From Mesodorylaimus sp. YZB2_4 (taxonomy: Eukaryota > Nematoda > Enoplea > Dorylaimida > Dorylaimidae), in NCBI GenBank assembly GCA_030248295.1, contig JASANH010000606.1, positions 868,001-932,000 of the forward strand: 64,000 nucleotides of DNA. The letters run 5' to 3'. The position numbers and the translations under genes were made by a program. The notes beneath the pieces are model-generated. The model had not been told where the DNA came from. It made no database searches and saw only the letters and a program-made list of their open reading frames with translations. Of this stretch, positions 54,301 through 64,000 are shown one piece after another (position 1 is the stretch's first letter; each line of letters starts with the position of its first letter).

Positions 54301-57300
54301 TCAGGGAACGCATAAGCAATATCCTACACCAATCATCTATTGACCATTATACCTGTTTGAAGCTACAGAGAACCTTACCAAAGATACGTATCCAAAGTCG
54401 AGCGTTTGTCTGAATCTGTTGGCTTGCCCCAACGGCTTTCCGTCCTTTAACCACTCAATGGTCAAGGTCGGGTCCGTGACAGGCGTGAGCTGAAACACAG
54501 CAATCATCAAATTTTAGAGCGGGCAATCGGTCAGCGCTCTTACTCTGCATTCGAAATGGGCTGGTTGGCCCTCGTATCTTTCCTGATCCTCGATATGCGC
54601 CGTGAAGCGAGGTGCGTCAGGGCTGAGTGTCGGTGCGGGTTCCGCCAGGGGTTTAGGAGCCTCGATTTCTTGAATCCGTTGCCAAGATTGAGGATGTTGC
54701 ACGTCAGAGATAATGGTGTGCTTGCCAACTACTTGAATGTTAGCTGTAGTTTCAGCCTCTCCCAATTCATTCGTTGCACGGCATCTAAAAACACGGGAGC
54801 TTGAGAAAGAGCTTCAGGCGATAGGCAGAAAACTTACGTCCATGTACCACTATCCTGGGGGAACGAGTACAGTATATCTGCAAGAATAATGTGACTCTTG
54901 AATCTTAGCATTTAACAGTCATATTCTCCTGGGCTTACCCAAGCTTGTGTATCCAAAGTCGTGGGTCACACGGAACCGATGAGCCGATATCAACGGATGG
55001 CCATTGTGGAACCACTGAACTCTCAATTTATTGTCGTTGGTAGGTTGCAACTGAGCTTCCAAATGGATTGGGTGTCCTTCGGGCACTGGTGGGTAGTCGT
55101 GCAACGGCTGAACGAAACGGGGCGCCGTAATTGGTTGATCTGGCGCCAACAGTTCGACCACTGGCCGGCTCTCAATTTCTTGAATACGTTGCCAGCTTTG
55201 CTCGTGCTGCGTGTCCAACAATAATTTGCTCGTAGCTGAAACAACAGTCATCGTCAAGCAATGATGATCTGGCTCGATTTAGGAGGATAAAACTTACGCT
55301 CGCATTTGATCGTGCAAGAAGCAACCGCCTCGCCAAATTCACTGAAGGCTCTGACGGAGTACACGCCTGAATCTTCGGGATAGACGCTGAGGATTTCTGC
55401 AGCAGTAAGTAAACTTGGGTTTAATGCCATAGAGTAGGATTTGGTGAGGGCGTTGTTTTGGCTTACCCAAAGACACGTAGTCAAAGTCGTGCGTTGTACG
55501 GAAGCGGCTACCTGAAGGACGAAAGGAATATTAGAGGGTTTTTAATCGAGGCCGAGGCTATCCAACCTTGACTTATAGGCTGTCCATTGAACAGCCACTG
55601 GACTTTCAGCGATGGATCTCCCACCGGTTGCACACGAGTTTCCAGTCGAACAGCTTCACCCTCCTTCAATTCGAAGTTCTGCAGTTGTTGCGTGAAAGAT
55701 GGTTTGGGGAATTTCATCTCAGGAGACGCCGCTCTTTGGACATCTCGGTTTTCGATCTCTTGAATGCGACTCCAACTCTGTTCATGCTGCGTGTCCAGGT
55801 AGAGTGAACGAAGGGCTAAAAGAACATAGGTCCAGTGTACTCGAAGTTTCAATGTGACCACCTCGTAACTGTCGAGGCGGCACAAGCACTTCTGCAGGTT
55901 CGTTAGACATACCTCTGCACACGAGGTTGAACGAAGATGTCGCTTCACCAATGTCATTGTAGATACGACAGGTATACCTGTAAGAGGCACAAGAGTAGTT
56001 TCAAGAACGTGATGAACTCCGATAGCACGTACGTTCCAGAATCTTCGGGGTATACATATAGAATCTCCAAGGAGACGAAGCCAAAATCCGAAACCATTCT
56101 GAAGCGCGATGCCTGTTTCAAAGGTCTTCCATTGAACAGCCATTCGACACGCAGTCTGTTGTCATTCGTGGGCTGGAATTCCCCGTGCAAAGTAACGGAT
56201 TGACTTTCCTTGATATCCTGGGTCGGGCCGGCTAGTTCCTTCGTGAAATAGGGTTTCATACGTTCAGTCTCAGGTTCAGATGGCTGAGCTGGCACTGCCT
56301 CTTCCATTTGCTTAATCTTTTTCCAACTCTCTGGATGATGAGGATCATCGAAGATTTGACGTCTGCCAGCACATGATAGACGAGCACTGGTTTCGGCTTG
56401 GCCAGCTTGGTTGATGGCACGGCAAGTGTACGTTCCAGAATCCTCGGGATAGACGTAGAGCAGATCTGGAACCACGTAACAGGATTTAGGATTCTGGTCA
56501 ATATTAATCTAGAGTACAGACATACCAAATCCGACGTATCCAAATTCGTGCACCCATCGGAAACGATGGCTAGCCGCTAAAGGCCGACCATTGAATAACC
56601 ATTCGATCCTAAGATCAGGATCGTCTGTTGGCACGACCTGACATTCGAAGTGTGCGGTCTGTCCTTCTTTCAGTGATTCGATGCTTTGCAGTTGGGTGAT
56701 GAACTGAGGCGGTTGCCTGGGCGCCTCTGGTTGTGCAGGCAGAGCTTGTCTCGGAGCTTCCAATTCTTGAATACGTTGCAAAGAATCCGGGTGGCACGTC
56801 TCCAAATACATGCTACGTTTGCCAGCGCACGATAAATTGCATTGAGTGGTAGCTTCCCCAGCGGCATTTCTTGCAACACATTTGTAGACACCGGAGTCTT
56901 CCGGATAGACGTACAAAATATTCTAAAAGGGACCGGTTTCCGTCTGAGTCCTCAAACGTGATTACCTAAGCTCCGCACGTACCAAAGCTGCGTATCCAAA
57001 GTCGTGTGTCGGGTGGAAACGATGAGCAGCTGGCAGGGGTCCGTCATTGAAGTACCATTCAGTCCTCAGTTGGTTATCGTCCGTTGGCAGCAGCTGGCAC
57101 TCCAAGTGCACGGCTTGTCCTTCCTGCAAGTCCAGATGGTCGATCAGTTGCTGCACAAATCGAGGTGCTTCCTTGGCTCCTTCAGGTTCGTCTGGGCGTT
57201 TCGGACGAGGCGTTTCTAGTTCAATAATTCGTTGATAGCTGACAGGATGATCAGTCTGAGAAATGATGGAAGCCTTTGGTGTGCATTCGACTTGGCATTG

Positions 57301-60300
57301 TGAATAGGCCTCGCCTTGCGAGTTTTTGACGTAAACCTAAAAATAGACTGGTCGTGAGCGACGGATGAGGGCGTTGACGCATAAGTTTACTGTGTAGGTT
57401 CCACTGTCTTCAGGATAAATGGTAATGATGTCCAGCTGAAAGAAGAAGCTGTGTTACTCCTGTTTGCTAACATTGAGCTATTACTGGCTTACGGAGCAAA
57501 ATCCAAAATCCTGGAAAGTGCGGAAGCGATGTCCGGCAGGGATAGGTTTATCATTACGAAACCAAGCAATTGTCAAGGTATTGTCTCCAGCGGGTTGAAC
57601 CTGAGCCTCTAAATGAAGCGATTCGCCCTCAGCCAATGGTGGAACACTGTCGGGTAACTGGCGAACAAACGTCGGAGGTCCGTGCGGGCCCAGCTCTTCG
57701 GCTTCGCGCCGCCCCAGTTTATCCAGCGACTCCAGGTGCTGAATCCTCTGCAAACTCTCCTGGTGCTGCGTGTCAGTTAGGAGAGACGGTTTGGCTGAAA
57801 CGGAAAACATCATGCGTGGCAGTCCCAAGATAATTGTAGACCGCGTCTTACGTTGGACTTGTAGATTGCAAGTAGCTGATCCCTCCCCCTGGGCATTGGT
57901 GATACGAACTGTGTACGTGCCAGCATCTTCTGGGATAAGTCCTTTCAGGTCCAATGCGATATATCCAAAGTCAAATGTGGTGTGGGACCTGCTACTAGTC
58001 AGCAATGGTTTCCCATTTACGAACCTATAATAAGCGTACGACGTTTCACAGAGGGCCAGTTTGGCAGTTCTGACAACCAGTGCTTACCATTCCACTTTCA
58101 TGGTCGGGTCATTGACTGGTTCCACTCTCAGTTCCAAATGCAGATTGTCGTCCTCTTTCAAACTCAGATCTTGCAACTGGCCGCGTATTTGAGGTGCTCC
58201 AGTGCAGATGCGGTCTGGTTCTTCAGCGCGACCAGGACCTCGAGCACTTTCCAATTGCTGAATACGTTCCAAGCCTTCCGGATGCTGTGGTTCCAAGTAC
58301 AAAGATTTCTTCCCAGTGACGACCAATCGGGCATCCGCTGTTGCCACGCCCAGTTGATTACGACAGACGATCGTGTACGTGCCATTGTCCTCAGGGTAGG
58401 CGTAGAGGATGTCTACATAAAAGAGACAGGTTGAGAAATGGCGTCATCTCTCAGATGGGACTTGGCGGCTACCTAGTGCTGCATATCCAAAATCGTAAAC
58501 TGGTCGGAATCTGTGACCGCTTTGAAGTGGTTGTCCATTGAAGTACCTACAGGATCATCTGTCAGTCTTTGGACCAGAAACCACAGATCTCACAGAAGGC
58601 AGATACCGAGACAGAACTGATACGTACCATTCAACTTCCATTTTCGGGTCATTCACTGGCAAAATACGTCCCTCAAAATGCACATTCTGTCCTTCCTTTA
58701 CTTCCAGCTGATCTTTCGGCGGCTTAACGAAACGGGGTTGTTCCAAACTCATGATTTCCTCTGGTCTTTCTGGTAGGATAGGGCCAATATGAATTTGATG
58801 CGATTCCAGATAACCGATTTGATTCAAAGAGCTCGGTTGCTGCGGTTGCAAAATCAGGCTCTCCTTTCCGTAGCAGGCCAATCGAGCAGCAGTTTGGGCC
58901 TGTCCGACACGATTCGTGGCCACGCACGTGTACACGCCGCCGTCCTCGGGATACGTGGGGAAGATGCTTATCGAAACATAGCCGAAGTCGTTGTGGAGTT
59001 GGATGCGGTTAGCTGAGCACAAGTATTTATCAGCATTGCTTGTTCAGAAAGTGCCATCTTGGTACATACCCATAGCCAATGGTTGACCGTCCTTGTACCA
59101 GTCGACCTTCAAGAAGGGATCTCCTTGTGGTACAACACGAGCTTCGAAATGAGCGCGGCCACCTTCTTGTGTCTGAGTATCCCTCAAGTGCGAGGTGAAT
59201 TGAGGAGCCCTGGTGGAATCGGCCTGGATATCCCATTCATCTTGATCCACGAAGGCAGTATCTGCCGTGACGCCAGTTCTCGCTGCAATCAAGGCGCTCT
59301 ATCTCCTGCCAAATAGTACAAATTAGCAGCGGCTCTTCTTACCTATGACGGCCAAAACTGCTTGACTTTCAGTCACGCCCATTGGATTAGTAGCCCTGCA
59401 AACATACGTTCCAGAGTCTTCTGGTATCGTGTGCAGGATGTCCTGAAACAGAATACAGAATTAGTGGAACTCGAGATCTAGCCATTGACCAGATATGTTA
59501 CCAAAGCCACATATCCAAAATCGTGCAAAACGCGGAAACGGCTACCGGATTGCAAAGGTTTGCCGTTGAAGAACCTGCAATTCACTCGCGTCAGCTAAAT
59601 CTACCAGTGTCTATTTTGCAGTAGCAGCTACCATTCGATTTTTAAATTCGGGTCGCTGGCAGGTGTCAGCTTTCCCTCGAAATGAGCTGGTTTGCCCTCA
59701 AATACTTCCGAGTTTCTCAAGTCATGCACAAAATGAGGTCTATCGCGACTTGACGTATCGTCGACTCCACGGGATGGTACTTGTCCGCGACGGCTTTCCA
59801 GTGCTTGAATCTGTTGCACGCTTCCTTGGTGGATGGTGCCAGTTTGAACACCCGCCCGACCTATAAATCGCCAGAGTATAGCTGTAATAGCTACGCTGGC
59901 GATGCTGCGCTGCATCGGGTTTAGCATTTACCAATGACCGTCAAATTAGATGTGGCCTGCATTTCACCCAAGCGATTGGCTGCTAGGCACGTATATTGAC
60001 CAGAGTCCTCCACTGTCACGTGACTAATGGTCAGAGTTGCTACGCCGAATTCAGTCACCATGGCTATGCGTGAACCTAGCCAGAAGCGATTTTGAGTTTT
60101 AAGGAATAAAACGTACTTGAAAAGATAACTTACTAGCTGAAATAGGTCGCCCATTGAACAGCCAGACGACCCTTAAGTTCGGATCGTTGGCTGGAGCAAA
60201 GCGGCATTCGAAATGCGCCGTCTGACCTTCACGCAAATTTGGCAAGTCTTTGGGCGGAGCACTGAACTGTGGAGGTTGAGTTATCTGAACCTCCGGCTCT

Positions 60301-63066
60301 TCTCTGCGGCCTGCACGCTGTTGCTGTATGCGCTGTTCACCGCGACGCAATGTGATCACCTCGGGAGTAGGGCCAGCCAATCTACAAGGGAAGGTGGATG
60401 TGCAAGTGGTCATGTACAGTAGTAATCACTGCGGACTTACGGCTGCTCATCAATCCGTCGAGGAAGGTTTACTTGCTGTTGCTGATAATGAGCTTGTGGC
60501 CCCGCTTTGGGCTGTACAGTCACCCTGCCACGCAAAGAGAACGTCCCACCTTGATTCGAGGCGTTGCATGTGAACCATCCGGAATCCTCCAAACGCGCTT
60601 TCGGGATGACCAGGGTTGTTTCGCCGCCTTGAGCCGTGATTTGGTAGGACGGATTACCAGGTGCAATTGGTGCGTTATCTTTCAGCCACTGGAAAGTGGG
60701 CTGAGGGTTTCCAACAGCCTTAGCTCGCAACGTGACCGTCTCGCCCTCCCGCACCGCTGCAGATTGAAATTTTTCTACGAATTCTGGTGGTTTTACATTT
60801 ATGCCGGCTGAAACAAGAATCCGCGTTCTCAGTTGCTCATGATCTGGTCATCGTGAGTCAAATCTATCTCACATTCGATAGTCAGCTTAGCCGTAGATAC
60901 GAATTCGCCAGCAATGTTAGCGGCTTTGATGGTGTAAGGTCCAGCGTCGGACTTGTCAGGCATGATAATCAGCAAAGAATGATGTCCATCAGGCGTTACC
61001 ATGATCTTGTACTTTTCACTTTCGCGTATCAACTGATCTCCTTTATACCATTCGACCTGAGGAGCCGGTCGACCAGTCACTTTGGCATCGAAACGAGCTG
61101 TGTGTTTTTCTTTCGCCTAAAAACCTCAGTAGAGTCTTTTCTACAGAAACCGAGAGTAAATTTGGTTACCTTTACGTCGGACAGCTGGGTTACAAACTGC
61201 GGCGGCACAGCATCTGCTGGAACCACATGCTTTCCTCCGCGGAACAGGCTCCTAAAATGTGACGGTAATGTGTCAGTGGTACCAATGTACTGTACAGTCA
61301 ATCAGGACCGACAGCTTTTCCTACCCTTTCCGTTGTTGTTGTTGCCCCGGTTGCTGTGGCTGTTGTTGCTGTTGAACCTGTTGTTGCTGTTGAAACTGTT
61401 GTTGCTGTTGAAACTGTTGTTGCGGGTGCTGGAACTGTTGCTGCTGCGGGTGCTGGAATTGCTGCTGGGGGAACTGTTGTTGTTGCTGTTGCCCTCCGAA
61501 TGGCACAACAGCCAAGGGAGATGAAGACTGATTACGACCCAACTGATTCTCAGCCACAATAGTGTATTGTCCAGCATCTTCGGGAAAGGCCATTTTGACG
61601 GTCAAGGATACCATGGTACCTCGATACTGTATCTGAACGCGCTGAGATGGGGCCAACGGTTGGCTGTTCTTCAACCATTGAATCCTAGGGCGAGGGTTCC
61701 CAACTAACTGGCATTGAAAGACGGCGTCTTGACCCTCATTGACGCGAACGGCCTTCAATGGCTGCTGAAATTGGGGAGGCGACTGTGGACCAGCCGCATT
61801 CTCGAATCCGCTCATCTCTGCGTCGCTGTCTGTCCAAGTCTAGAACAGCAGAAGAATCTCAGGCGTTGGTAATGATCCCGGGGGGATACGCTTACTCCTT
61901 CCGACGCGTAACTGTCATGTTGCTGTTGTTGGTCGACGCGTTGCTGCAAAAGTCTTTGCGATTGCGGAGTGACGAACTGCCCCTTTGGTTTCTGTTGTCG
62001 TTGCTGGACGGTGTTGTCCAACTCGGCCAGCATATTGCGCTTCTTTTCGGTGGTGATCTTGGTTTGCTCTTCGCGCAACCAATCGTCGTACTTCTCTTTG
62101 TGCATGACTTGAGCTGATGTCTGAGCTTGACCTTGAGGATTTCTGGCCACACACGTGTACCTGATAAGGGAGGCAGACACAATGCAGGATGCATCTATTA
62201 CAGGTAGCTAGAAAGGAACCTACTCTCCAACATCCTCCGCAAACATCATCGAAATTTGCAACGAGCAGATGCCAGTGTCTACGTTATTATCGATCTTATA
62301 CCTGGAAGAAAAATATTGCATAGATCACGCGCACACTGACTCAGAGGATCTCACCTATAACCGGATTGGATTGGTTGCTTATTTTTGAACCAGGTAACTT
62401 CCGGAGTCGGATTTCCAGTCACGCGACATTCGAACCACGCATTGCCTCCTACTTTCAATGGCTGATGTTTTAGTTCTTTGACAAAGTACGGCGCCGCTGG
62501 CCCAATCGGTGTTGGGGGCGGACCAGGCGAAGGTCTGAAATGCGAGGGTCACTTGTCCAAGGATTGGCTAACTCTGTTACTGGCACTTACGCCACTGGGA
62601 CTCCTGGTCGGCCAGGCACAGGAGACGGTGCGGGGGCAACAATTATCACGCAAGTCGTCGATTTACTTCCGGCCGCATTGGAAGCTTGACAACTGAATCG
62701 GCCAGCATCCGACGCCTGTACGCTGTTCATGATTAGCTTGAATCGGTTACCCTCTTGCCTCAACTAAACGAATTTCGATTCATTGGAAACTTAAAAAATA
62801 CCTCGCCTATAGAAACCGTACCTCGTAGTCGGGGCATTGCGTGACATTTTGACCATCCTTCAGCCACTTGATGGCCGGCTCCGGGTGGCCGTCCACTTGA
62901 CATTCGAGTACCACTTGTTGACCAACCACCACGCGCTTATCTTGCAAAGGCTAACAACAACCAAGCCATGAATACCCAACGGTCACAAAACTATTGCCCT
63001 TACTCTTATAAATGTTGGCGCTCGTTGATTTTCATCAGAGGCTCCTAACGGCCGTTTGAACGGCAT
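43509..63066 (-). CDS. kettin: Kettin/Sallimus-type giant muscle Ig protein
   Basis: Kettin runs along actin from the Z-disc or dense body and sets stiffness of invertebrate muscle. The gene reads from MPFKRPLG at 63066 to AVKR-stop at 43509 through dozens of short exons. I count 34 Ig domains and estimate roughly 4,700 residues by eye. Order: Ig1-2, a coiled linker (DDWLREEQTKITTEKKRN), Ig3, a Gln-rich linker, Ig4-5, then a regular array Ig6-29 whose linkers carry the kettin signature L-x-TQHPxSWQRIQELE, then Ig30, a Pro/Glu/Lys/Val-rich segment, and Ig31-34. The count is close to fly kettin (35) and nematode KETN-1 (31). There is no kinase or fibronectin-III domain, so it is not twitchin or titin proper. 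First exons: 63004-63066 and a PLQDKRVV exon ending in CPDYE near 62820. Last exons: 45193-45372, 44864-45124, 44613-44778, a Gln-rich exon, 44069-44258, 43826-44007, 43509-43682. Confidence 0.96.
45647..46842 (-). other. kettin: Kettin Pro/Glu/Lys/Val-rich (PEVK-like) segment
   Basis: Exons between Ig30 and Ig31 encode unfolded-looking sequence rich in Pro, Glu, Lys and Val, for example QLKPAKVHVRELPKEEMEKV, ELPPELPWLKPQAPKPA, KEVEVPAKDQVTLKTVKPK and VVPKPPRQLPPPP. A short charged exon (EEKKDEKVFVK) and VDQKSEIKEIGGRKVKV follow, the latter at 45647-45754. Such regions act as entropic springs in titin and Sallimus. The frame joins through CCGAG|GTAAGC and TTTCAG|AGTGG near 46440-46495. Confidence 0.8.
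47380..60410 (-). repeat. kettin: Kettin array: Ig6-Ig30 with regular linkers
   Basis: Twenty-five Ig modules start (approximate kb) at 60.28, 59.75, 59.20, 58.74, 58.20, 57.68, 57.17, 56.71, 56.26, 55.72, 55.13, 54.62, 54.06, 53.20, 52.69, 52.11, 51.72, 51.14, 50.62, 50.03, 49.49, 48.96, 48.59, 48.05 and 47.53. Each begins with a P-x-F-x-x-L phrase, has a conserved W-x-x-N/D-G/D-x-P-L turn, then HDFG and YPEDSGxYTCRA. Many introns recur at fixed module positions, notably inside the Trp codon before FNGKPL (phase 2) and after HDFGY-x-x-L, so the array grew by duplication of exon sets. The linker between Ig27 and Ig28 is cut to a few residues (CRSRREVEPPQF). Ig20's linker, all of Ig21 and Ig22's first part share one exon (51524-52222). 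Confidence 0.9.
60437..63066 (-). other. kettin: Kettin N-terminal part: Ig1-Ig5 with irregular linkers
   Basis: Ig1 starts APTFIRPLQDKRVVVGQ, Ig2 APYFVKELKHQPLKVGG, Ig3 PPQFQQPLKAVRVNEGQ, Ig4 PPQFVTQLSDVKV and Ig5 PPEFVEKFQSAAVREGE. Linkers here are not of the regular kettin type. After Ig2 there is a charged, probably coiled-coil stretch followed by QQRVDQQQQHD. After Ig3 there is a poly-Gln tract with repeated FQHPQQQ units (about 61320-61495). After Ig5 comes QQQQVNLPRR. By analogy with fly Sallimus this is the Z-disc end. Confidence 0.85.
61320..61495 (-). repeat. kettin: Gln-rich tandem repeat in kettin (FQHPQQQ units)
   Basis: CAG/CAA-rich coding sequence after Ig3 encodes repeated FQHPQQQ and FQQQQQ blocks ending QQPGQQQQRKG. 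The near-identical short units suggest slippage, so length may vary between individuals. Confidence 0.8.
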
Positions 63067-64000
63067 GATTCAATGATTCGATTGATTTCTTAAAATACGC
63101 CTCGATGAATCACGGACGCTTCTGGTGTTTGATGAGGAAGTTTGAGCTGCCTAAAACGATTTCGGAACTCGTCACTCACTTCCTCAGGATTTGGAAGGAA
63201 TTTGGATGCCTCTTTTAAACTCGAGCAAATGGTGTTTTGGCCTAGCGATTGGGTGGTTCAATAAGTACTGAACCACGTGGGATGTTTGGAGCGTTTGTCA
63301 TGCTGGGCAAAGGTGCTCTCTCGACACAATGAGACGGTACGTGTATTTTATTCTAAGCCGACCTTGTTTCCAGAAAAATAAAACAGTGCCAAAACTCGAC
63401 GCCATGATAGCATTCGTCGTAAAAACCTCGGACGCGACAAAACATCAGTGCAAAGATTCTGACCCACATGAAAAGAGTCAAATACAAAGAGCGCTTCCTA
63501 TGGGGTTGGTTGGTTCAGAAACTGCGAGGCCTGGGTATAACTCTGTATAAAGCAACCTTAACTCGCAACCTCAAACTGTCCGTCTCTAAAACAGAACGTT
63601 TTGCTGCCTCTGTTAGCCCGCTTTCGAGGTCACGAAAGCAGAAGTTTTTCTTCCGAGCAGCTCTCCAGGATTCGAGACAAAACTGGGCCCATTTTTTTAC
63701 CACTTTAATGACACAGTGCGCAGCGTTTTCCAAAAATGATTTTCTCACGAGTGACAAAAAGTTCAAAACGACAGAGGCAACACAAGACTCGGCTTATGAA
63801 TGGTCTTCAGGCAGTTCAGGCACATGTTTTCTTTTAGAATTATGTTTTAGGAAAAAGAGCTGTCGCCGCCAATTTTCTCACTCCACATTGTTTATGCAGC
63901 AGAAATACCAACACAAAGCGGGAATAAGACTCAGGGCATAATTTAGGGCCACACAATGCAAATTAAATCAATGCGAAAAGACGTGGTATCTCTATAAGCT
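63067..64000. other. Upstream of kettin; no gene recognised
   Basis: This should include the kettin promoter or leader. An acceptor-like TTTTAAG lies on the minus strand about 22 bases before the kettin ATG. A plus-strand ORF of 157 codons at 63468-63941 starts with ATG and is basic, but matches nothing I recognise and overlaps other frames. It is left as unsupported. Confidence 0.45.

Noticed and set aside
63468..63941. 157-codon plus-strand ORF upstream of kettin
   Set aside because: No similarity or motif was recognised, it is rich in Lys/Ser/Phe, and it overlaps other frames. It is mentioned only under the flanking region.

Overview
This is an animal nuclear genome window. Its genes are split by many short introns (often 50-100 bp) with GT-AG borders and T-rich acceptors, and nothing in it looks bacterial. 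A kettin/Sallimus-type giant muscle protein and a Jelly belly/HEN-1-like secreted protein together point to an ecdysozoan invertebrate. PEPCK and the T-rich acceptors would fit a nematode, but another small-genome ecdysozoan such as a tardigrade cannot be excluded from sequence alone.

Layout. 1-7 kb: a short repeat copy, a candidate secreted amidated-peptide precursor (1913-2215, +), a COA3-like mitochondrial assembly factor (2647-2883, +), then convergent to it the La RNA-binding protein (3042-7029, -). La introns hold two foldback elements and a small membrane-protein ORF. 7.7-11.7 kb: GTP-type PEPCK copy 1 (+) with two alternative first coding exons. 12.8-14.1 kb: an unrecognised Ser-rich protein (-) with a possible N-myristoylation start. 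14.1-19.6 kb: mostly without recognisable genes. 19.6-22.3 kb: a three-exon Jeb/HEN-1-like gene with one LDLa domain (+). 25.5-26.5 kb: an intronless SAM-domain protein (-). 27.9-34.8 kb: p90 ribosomal S6 kinase (+), 20 coding exons, with an intronless RING-finger gene nested antisense in intron 11. 35.7-37.6 kb: serine racemase (+) with retroelement-like and repeat relics in its introns. 37.9-40.8 kb: PEPCK copy 2 (+). 40.8-43.5 kb: no gene seen. 43.5-63.1 kb: kettin (-), about 34 Ig domains.

The genes do not form one pathway. The two PEPCKs share almost every intron position and exon length, so they are an old duplication now separated by the RSK and serine racemase genes. Exon joins were worked out by hand from splice signals, reading-frame continuity and remembered family sequences. 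No alignment or transcript evidence was available.
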